From the NCBI GenBank assembly GCA_946183175.1, contig CAMHBH010000088.1, forward strand, positions 1 through 8,957: 8,957 bases of DNA, read 5' to 3'. Both the position numbers and the translations under genes were made by a program. The notes under the pieces are model-generated. The model searched no databases. It was not told where the DNA came from and saw only the letters and a list, made by a program, of their open reading frames with translations. Positions 4,900-8,957 of the stretch are shown piece after piece. Numbering within the stretch: the stretch's first letter is position 1; every line of letters begins with the position of its first letter. Source of the stretch: an uncultured Oscillibacter sp. GTDB taxonomy: Bacteria; Bacillota; Clostridia; Oscillospirales; Oscillospiraceae.

Positions 4900-7311
4900 T
4901 TACAGCGTCTGCTCCGTGCGTTCAATAATGTCGTCCTGCGTGGCGCGGGAAAGCGTATTGAAGAACGCGCTGTACCCGGCTACCCGGACAATCAAATCCT
5001 TATGCCGTTCGGGGTGCTTCTGTGCGTCGATGAGCGTGGCGCGGTCGACTACGTTGTACTGTACGTGGTAGCCGTCCAGGCGGTTGAAGAACGTGCGGAT
5101 TATCATTTCGAGTTTTTTCGTGTTCTCCGGCGTGGACAGCATGGCGGGCGTCACCTTCTGGTTGAGCAGTACGCCGCCCGTGATTTCGTGCGTGGGCAGT
5201 TTCGACACCGACTTGAAAACCGCCGTGGGGCCGTGCCGGTCCATCGCGTGGGCCGGGGAACAGCCCTCGGCCAGAGGCTGTCGGGCATGTCGTCCGTTGG
5301 GCGTGGCCATCGTGCCGTAGCCCTGCCCGACGTTCGCCGAAATGGACGATGTCCCGGCGTAGCGGATACCGCCAATCGGCCCGCGCCCGTAGCGGGTGTT
5401 CGGGTACTTCTTCATCTCGTCAATATAGGAGGCGTAGGCGTCTACGACCAACTGGTCGGCGTTGTCGTCGTCGTTGCCGTACTTGGGCGCGTCGTTGATG
5501 AGCATTTGCCGAACGCGTTCGCCCTCTTCCCCGGCGAAATCGCTGGCGAGCGCGTCCATGAGCTCTCCGGCGGTCAGTTTCTTCTCGTCAAAGACAAGCG
5601 TCTTAATCGCCGCGAGGGAGTCGGCCATATCGGCAATGCCAACCTGTAGGCCGGAAATGAAATCGTACACCGCGCCGCCCTCTTTAATCGTCTTGCCGCG
5701 CCCCAAACAGTCCTGCGTCAGCGTGGAGCAGAGAATATCCGGTACTTCCCGCTCACTGGCGAGGTCGATGGCGTTTTCGACAATCACGCTTGCCCGGGTC
5801 AGTTCCCGAATGCTCTTGTCCCACGCGGACATTAAATCCTCAAAGGTTTCCATTTCCCGGAAGTTGCCGTAGTCCTTCGTGAACCGCTTCCCGGAGGTCA
5901 CGTCGATACCGTTATTCATGACCATAAGCAGAATGCGCGGGAAGTTCATGTAGCTCATGCCCGTACAGCGGTAGCCCCACTTCCCCGGCACGGCGGTCTC
6001 CACACAGCCCACCGCCGAATAGTTGTAGGCGTCCTTCTTCCTGACGCCCTTCTCGATAAAGGACGGTATAATCACCTCGTCGCTGTTGAAGGCGGGCATT
6101 CCGGTGCCGAGTTTCAGGACTTCCAGCGCCTCGTCCATGAACGCCTGATTCAGGTTACGGTGATAGCGGACAGTCAAGTTAGGCTGTGGGAGGCGCGTCT
6201 GCCCGATGGACTTCAAGACCAGGAACGAAAGTTTGTTGACGGCGTCGTGTCCGTCGGGGGTCTGCCCGCCAATCGTGACGTTCTGGTACATGGGGCTCCC
6301 CGCGCTCGAAAACGTGTGCGCCTGCGAACGCACTTTGTTGACGGTGAGCGTCTTTATCCAGAGATTCGTCAGCAGTTCGACGGCCCGCGCTTCGGTAATC
6401 CGGCCCGCCTCCAAATCGGCGTCCAGGTACGGCCCCGCGTACTGGTCGAAACGCCCGTAGGACAGGGAATGCCCGTTCGATTCAATCTGCAAAACCAGTT
6501 GGACGAACCACACCGACTGCACCGCTTCATGGAACGTCTCCGCGGGCTCGTAGGGGACTTTCTCGCACACGCGCGCGATTTCCAGCAGTTCCGACTTTCG
6601 CGGCTCGGCGGCGGCTACGGCCTTCTCCCGCGCCAAATCCGCGTAGCGCTTCGCAAAGTCCCGCACGGCCTGTATGACAATCAGCACCGCCTTGTAGAAC
6701 TGGTATTTGTCGATGGCGTCCGGCCTCGTCAGGTCGAGACCGTGCTTGTACTCCCGGGCGCGGCGCTCGTAGTCCTTCAGGCCCAGCCGCAACAGGTTCG
6801 CGTAGTCCACGACAATATGCGCGTCCCCGGCGTTGAGCTTGCCCTCCATACCGAAAAATCCGGTCTCCATGTAGACCCGCATTTCGTCGGGCATGAGCGC
6901 CTCGCCCCGGGCGCGGAGGTTGTTATTCTCCCAGAACGGCGCAATAGAGCGGAGCTGTTCCTTGGTCTCCTCCGTGATATAGAACACGTCGCCGTCGCGC
7001 TTCTCGAACAAGTCCAGCTCGTCCAGCACGAATTGCAACGTATACTCCGGGAAAATCGGCGCGTCCCTGTTCGACGACGCCTGATTCCCTACTAAAACCG
7101 TCTCGTCCTCGATGTAGATGGACATTTTCTCCAGAATGTTCTTCAACATCAGCGCCCGCTTCATCACGGCGGGCTGGTTGAGGTTGGCTTTGTAGCTCTC
7201 CGTGGCCAGCAACGCCCGTTGGGCGTCGATGTAGGGCTTTTTGTCCAGAACCGCTTCCCGGTACGCCTGCATTCGCGCCGTCAGGGTGCCAAAATGCGCC
7301 TTGTTTTCCAT
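4900..7311 (-). CDS. Glycyl radical enzyme, YbiW type (predicted 1,5-anhydroglucitol-6-phosphate ring-opening lyase)
   Basis: An 803-aa cytosolic GRE. The PFL-like barrel covers about 10-650 and the glycine-radical domain the C-terminal 120 residues. The thiyl loop reads SAVGCVETAVPGKWGYR (432-448), with C436 and the dehydratase-type base E438, and the radical loop RVAGYSAFF (776-784) with G779. It has one catalytic Cys, not the Cys-Cys of pyruvate formate-lyase. GKWGYRCTGM and the C-terminal QDDIIERTEQTL match E. coli YbiW as I recall it, and differ from PflD, glycerol dehydratase and choline lyase. YbiW cleaves the ring C-O bond of 1,5-anhydroglucitol-6-phosphate, giving 1-deoxyfructose-6-phosphate. 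The ATG at 7311 has AGGAGG 5 bases upstream. An in-frame ATG at 7410 lies inside the -35 box and is rejected. First gene of an operon with fsa; the activase is divergent. Family is certain; substrate is inferred. Confidence 0.93.
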   Translation of the reverse strand: MENKAHFGTLTARMQAYREAVLDKKPYIDAQRALLATESYKANLNQPAVMKRALMLKNILEKMSIYIEDETVLVGNQASSNRDAPIFPEYTLQFVLDELDLFEKRDGDVFYITEETKEQLRSIAPFWENNNLRARGEALMPDEMRVYMETGFFGMEGKLNAGDAHIVVDYANLLRLGLKDYERRAREYKHGLDLTRPDAIDKYQFYKAVLIVIQAVRDFAKRYADLAREKAVAAAEPRKSELLEIARVCEKVPYEPAETFHEAVQSVWFVQLVLQIESNGHSLSYGRFDQYAGPYLDADLEAGRITEARAVELLTNLWIKTLTVNKVRSQAHTFSSAGSPMYQNVTIGGQTPDGHDAVNKLSFLVLKSIGQTRLPQPNLTVRYHRNLNQAFMDEALEVLKLGTGMPAFNSDEVIIPSFIEKGVRKKDAYNYSAVGCVETAVPGKWGYRCTGMSYMNFPRILLMVMNNGIDVTSGKRFTKDYGNFREMETFEDLMSAWDKSIRELTRASVIVENAIDLASEREVPDILCSTLTQDCLGRGKTIKEGGAVYDFISGLQVGIADMADSLAAIKTLVFDEKKLTAGELMDALASDFAGEEGERVRQMLINDAPKYGNDDDNADQLVVDAYASYIDEMKKYPNTRYGRGPIGGIRYAGTSSISANVGQGYGTMATPNGRHARQPLAEGCSPAHAMDRHGPTAVFKSVSKLPTHEITGGVLLNQKVTPAMLSTPENTKKLEMIIRTFFNRLDGYHVQYNVVDRATLIDAQKHPERHKDLIVRVAGYSAFFNTLSRATQDDIIERTEQTL

Positions 7312-7352
7312 AGCGACCTCCTGCCACACTTCAAATAATCCTTGCCGCGCTT

Positions 7353-7362
7353 TGAGTGAAAG
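7353..7362 (-). promoter_or_regulatory. Candidate DeoR-family operator site in the GRE leader
   Basis: CTTTCACTCA on the minus strand, about 18-28 nt after the predicted GRE start point. It shares nine bases exactly with the site upstream of the deoR-type gene (8517-8526). A site here could block elongation or open-complex formation. Assignment rests on recurrence only. Confidence 0.35.
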
Positions 7363-7386
7363 AATTTCCGCTTTGTTGATAACGAG

Positions 7387-7415
7387 AATATAGCACATAT
7401 CAGGAAACATGTCAA
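7387..7415 (-). promoter_or_regulatory. Sigma-A promoter of the GRE-fsa operon
   Basis: On the minus strand perfect TTGACA (7410-7415), 17-base spacer, TATATT (7387-7392). The start would be near 7380, giving a leader of about 70 nt to the ATG at 7311. It sits in a locally AT-rich stretch within a GC-rich window. Confidence 0.88.
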
Positions 7416-7443
7416 GTATTTTTTTACGAAATTCAAAAATTAT

Positions 7444-7453
7444 CTTTCGTTCG
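7444..7453 (+). promoter_or_regulatory. Candidate operator between the divergent GRE and activase promoters
   Basis: CTTTCGTTCG lies between the two -35 boxes (7410-7415 and 7465-7470). Its TTTCGT (7445-7450) is also half of an inverted repeat with ACGAAA (7426-7431), 13 bases apart. TTTCGTT-type repeats resemble sites of DeoR-family regulators such as AgaR. A protein bound here could control both directions. Confidence 0.45.
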
Positions 7454-7464
7454 CAATTTCACTA

Positions 7465-7493
7465 TTTACAACCACACTGCTATATGGTAGAAT
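7465..7493 (+). promoter_or_regulatory. Sigma-A promoter of the activase gene
   Basis: TTTACA (7465-7470), 17-base spacer, TAGAAT (7488-7493). The start would be near 7500. The leader holds a weak 5-bp hairpin (TCGGC 7501-7505 with GCCGA 7515-7519) and a strong AAGGAGG ribosome binding site. Confidence 0.8.
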
Positions 7494-7545
7494 ACGGCTA
7501 TCGGCGATTTTCAAGCCGACGCGGGGAATACAAGGAGGAAAGGCT

Positions 7546-8445
7546 ATGGAACCCACAGGCATCGTTTTTAATGTGCAGAAGTTTTCCATTCATGACGGCC
7601 CCGGCGTCCGGACTACAGTTTTTCTGAAAGGGTGTCCGCTCCGCTGTCAGTGGTGCGCGAATCCGGAGTCCCAGCTTCCCGGCGTGCAGATTACGTATGA
7701 CGAAAAGAAATGCCTTCACTGCGGGACTTGCGTCCGCGTCTGTCCGGAAGGGGCGCTGTCCGTGGTAGAGCGCCGGGTTCGCGTCGATTTTCGCCGTTGC
7801 GACGGCTGTCTGGCCTGTACGCGGGAATGTGCCGGCCACGCGCTGGGCCATGAGGGGGAGGCGAAGAGCGTCGGGGAAATCGTGGGTATCTGTATGCAGG
7901 ACGCGGCGTTTTACGAGGAATCCGGGGGCGGTGTCACGATTTCCGGCGGGGAGGGAATGTCGCAGCCGGATTTTACGGAAGCGCTTGCAAAAGCCTTGCG
8001 TAGCAAAGGCATTCACACCGCGATTGAAACGACGGGCTGCGTCAGCGCGGAGGTATTCCGGCGGCTTGCGCCGCTGTTCGACCTGCTCCTGTTCGATATG
8101 AAGCACTACGACGCGCTCCGGCACCGGGAGGGCACCGGGGCCGGGAATGAGCGCATTGTAGAGAATATGCTGTGGGCGCGTCGGCACGGCCTCGCGGTAC
8201 TCCCGCGGATTCCGGTTATCCCCGGTTTCAACAGTAGCCTCGAAGACGCCGCCGGCCTCGCCGCGCTCTTGCATCGAATCGGATTCCGGCGGGTTCAGCT
8301 TCTCCCGTTCCACCAGATGGGGGAGCGGAAGTACGAACTGCTCAACCGCGACTACGCCATGAAGGGCGTGAAGGCGCTCCACCCGGAGGACTTGACCGAC
8401 TATCAGAACGTCTTTCTCGACGCGGGCCTCGACTGCTTTTTCTGA
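7546..8445 (+). CDS. Glycyl radical enzyme activating enzyme (radical SAM)
   Basis: A 299-aa activase that uses SAM and a [4Fe-4S] cluster to abstract a hydrogen from the GRE glycine (G779 of the neighbouring enzyme). The radical SAM motif is C30-x3-C34-x2-C37 within KGCPLRCQWCANPE, preceded by the activase signature SIHDGPGVRT (14-23). A two-cluster ferredoxin insert follows: C56, C59, C62, C66 and C85, C88, C91, C95. This insert is typical of activases for dehydratase-type GREs and absent from the pyruvate formate-lyase activase. The SAM-binding GGE motif (134-136) is followed by Gly, where Pro is usual. RIPVIPGFN (221-229) is the usual late barrel strand. The ATG at 7546 has AAGGAGG 7 bases upstream. 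It is transcribed divergently from the GRE, with a deoR-type gene 154 bp downstream and no clear terminator between. Confidence 0.95.
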   Translation: MEPTGIVFNVQKFSIHDGPGVRTTVFLKGCPLRCQWCANPESQLPGVQITYDEKKCLHCGTCVRVCPEGALSVVERRVRVDFRRCDGCLACTRECAGHALGHEGEAKSVGEIVGICMQDAAFYEESGGGVTISGGEGMSQPDFTEALAKALRSKGIHTAIETTGCVSAEVFRRLAPLFDLLLFDMKHYDALRHREGTGAGNERIVENMLWARRHGLAVLPRIPVIPGFNSSLEDAAGLAALLHRIGFRRVQLLPFHQMGERKYELLNRDYAMKGVKALHPEDLTDYQNVFLDAGLDCFF

Positions 8446-8516
8446 AACGCCGACACGGCGGAGGCTTTCGATACGGAAACGCCCTTTCGCGGAGCGCGCG
8501 ACTTTGTCGGCAATCG

Positions 8517-8526
8517 CTTTCACTCG
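8517..8526 (+). promoter_or_regulatory. Candidate operator upstream of the DeoR-family gene
   Basis: CTTTCACTCG lies about 36 bases upstream of the extended -10 box, at the start of a T/C-rich run (TTC triplets through 8538). It matches the CTTTCRYTC pattern of the other two sites. The related reverse sequence AACGAAAG also occurs at 8578-8585, just after the predicted start. This suggests autoregulation. Confidence 0.35.
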
Positions 8527-8558
8527 TTCATTTTCTTCTGGATTTTTTCGCGGAATGA

Positions 8559-8567
8559 TGTTACAAT
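8559..8567 (+). promoter_or_regulatory. Extended -10 promoter of the DeoR-family gene
   Basis: TGT-TACAAT is a good extended -10 element with no clear -35 box 17 bases upstream. It lies 32 bases before the ATG. The rest of the 154-bp gap (8446-8599) holds a small hairpin after the activase stop (CGCCG 8448-8452 with CGGCG 8456-8460) without a T run, so read-through from the activase is also possible. Confidence 0.55.
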
Positions 8568-8599
8568 AGAAGCGGAAAACGAAAGGGAGGACGACGCCC

Positions 8600-8957
8600 A
8601 TGAAAAAGAGGGAAAACGCCATACTGGAACTGCTGTCGGAGAGCGGACGCATGGAAGTGGCCGTACTCGCGGAAAAGCTGGGGGTTTCACAGGTCACGGC
8701 GCGCAAAGACCTTGACGCGCTGGAAGAGCGTGGGATTCTGCGCCGCGAACACGGCTACGCGGTCTTCGGCGGGAGTGACGACATCAACAACCGCCTTGCG
8801 TTTCACTACGAGGAAAAGCGCCGCATTGCGCGGCGGGCGGCGAAATTAGTCTCCCCCGGCGAAACGGTGATGATCGGCGGGAAGCGGTATACGGCTCTGC
8901 TGTCCGCCGCGGGTCTTCTTCTCCTCGTCCCCGGAGACGGAGAAGAACGGGACGGGG
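8600..8957 (+). CDS. DeoR/GlpR-family transcriptional regulator, N-terminal part
   Basis: The first 119 codons of a regulator cut by the right edge. Residues 4-57 form the DeoR winged helix, with the recognition region KLGVSQVTARKDLDALEERGIL (26-47) followed by REHGYAVFGG. Then comes the start of the sugar-phosphate sensor domain: YEEKRRIARRAAKLVSPGETVMI (70-92). DeoR-family proteins (about 250 aa) usually repress sugar catabolic operons and are released by a phosphorylated sugar, so control of the adjacent GRE, activase and aldolase genes is the natural reading. From residue 93 the sequence GGKRYT replaces the expected ESGS/T-type phosphate loop, and the following residues look low-complexity and unlike the family. 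The ATG follows GGGAGG by 9 bases. Confidence 0.85.
   Translation, partial: MKKRENAILELLSESGRMEVAVLAEKLGVSQVTARKDLDALEERGILRREHGYAVFGGSDDINNRLAFHYEEKRRIARRAAKLVSPGETVMIGGKRYTALLSAAGLLLLVPGDGEERDG

Noticed and set aside
4126..5649. Long open frame on the plus strand (507 codons) opposite fsa and the GRE
   Set aside because: Antisense shadow caused by GC-rich codon use in two well-supported genes; no promoter, ribosome binding site or recognisable domain.
4900..7311. GRE as pyruvate formate-lyase or glycerol/propanediol dehydratase
   Set aside because: It lacks the adjacent Cys-Cys pair of pyruvate formate-lyase, and the residues after GCVE (GKWGYRCTGM) match YbiW rather than the glycerol dehydratase pattern.
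7312..7410. 33-codon N-terminal extension of the GRE starting at ATG 7410
   Set aside because: The extension runs through the -10 and -35 boxes and has no ribosome binding site; the ATG at 7311 has AGGAGG 5 bases upstream and gives the normal family N-terminus.
7498..8706. Long open frame on the minus strand (402 codons) opposite the activase
   Set aside because: It lies fully antisense to a radical SAM enzyme with all its cysteines, and its low-complexity Arg/Ala-rich translation has no domain.
1..8957. CRISPR arrays, insertion sequences, tRNA or rRNA genes
   Set aside because: No regularly spaced repeats, transposase motifs, terminal repeats with target duplications, or tRNA/rRNA-like sequences were seen on either strand.

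Overview
The window looks like a piece of a GC-rich, low-oxygen Bacillota chromosome, probably a gut Clostridia/Oscillospiraceae-type organism. Signs of this are near-consensus sigma-A promoters (TTGACA/TATAAT with 17-bp spacers), strong AGGAGG-type ribosome binding sites, an ECF-type thiamine S-component behind a transcription-terminating TPP riboswitch, and an oxygen-sensitive glycyl radical enzyme (GRE) system. The exact genus cannot be read from the sequence.

Layout from left to right. (1) 1-250: the 5' end of a minimal nucleotidyltransferase gene (minus) and thiT (plus) start from back-to-back promoters. (2) 222-1048: thiT unit, consisting of promoter, TPP aptamer, overlapping antiterminator/terminator, ThiT coding region and a bidirectional terminator shared with the converging amylase gene. 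(3) 1079-2489: cytoplasmic GH13 glycosidase (minus) with its own promoter. A copy of its last 23 bases is duplicated just past its stop. (4) 2502-3988: stand-alone TrpB2-type tryptophan synthase beta chain (minus) with promoter, leader hairpin and terminator. (5) 4014-4096: an intergenic element with two mutually exclusive inverted repeats. (6) 4168-7415: fructose-6-phosphate aldolase (FSA) gene downstream of a YbiW-type GRE gene, one minus-strand operon with a GC-rich hairpin between the genes. (7) 7387-7493: AT-rich divergent promoter region. (8) 7465-8957: GRE-activating radical SAM enzyme (plus), followed by a DeoR-family regulator cut off by the window end.

The main system is in the right half: GRE + activase + FSA + DeoR regulator. 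The GRE carries the YbiW signature (GCVE thiyl loop followed by GKWGYRCTGM, and RVAGYSAFF glycyl loop). From what I know of E. coli YbiW, such enzymes open the ring of 1,5-anhydroglucitol-6-phosphate to 1-deoxyfructose-6-phosphate, which FSA splits to glyceraldehyde-3-phosphate and hydroxyacetone ('anhydroglycolysis'). This locus therefore probably encodes the anaerobic use of 1,5-anhydro sugar alcohol phosphates. It has an unusual divergent arrangement, and a CTTTCRYTC motif recurs in all its promoter regions, a candidate DeoR-family operator. The sugar transporter/kinase and a hydroxyacetone reductase are not in the window. The left half (thiamine uptake, alpha-glucan hydrolysis, indole salvage) looks like ordinary independent transcription units.
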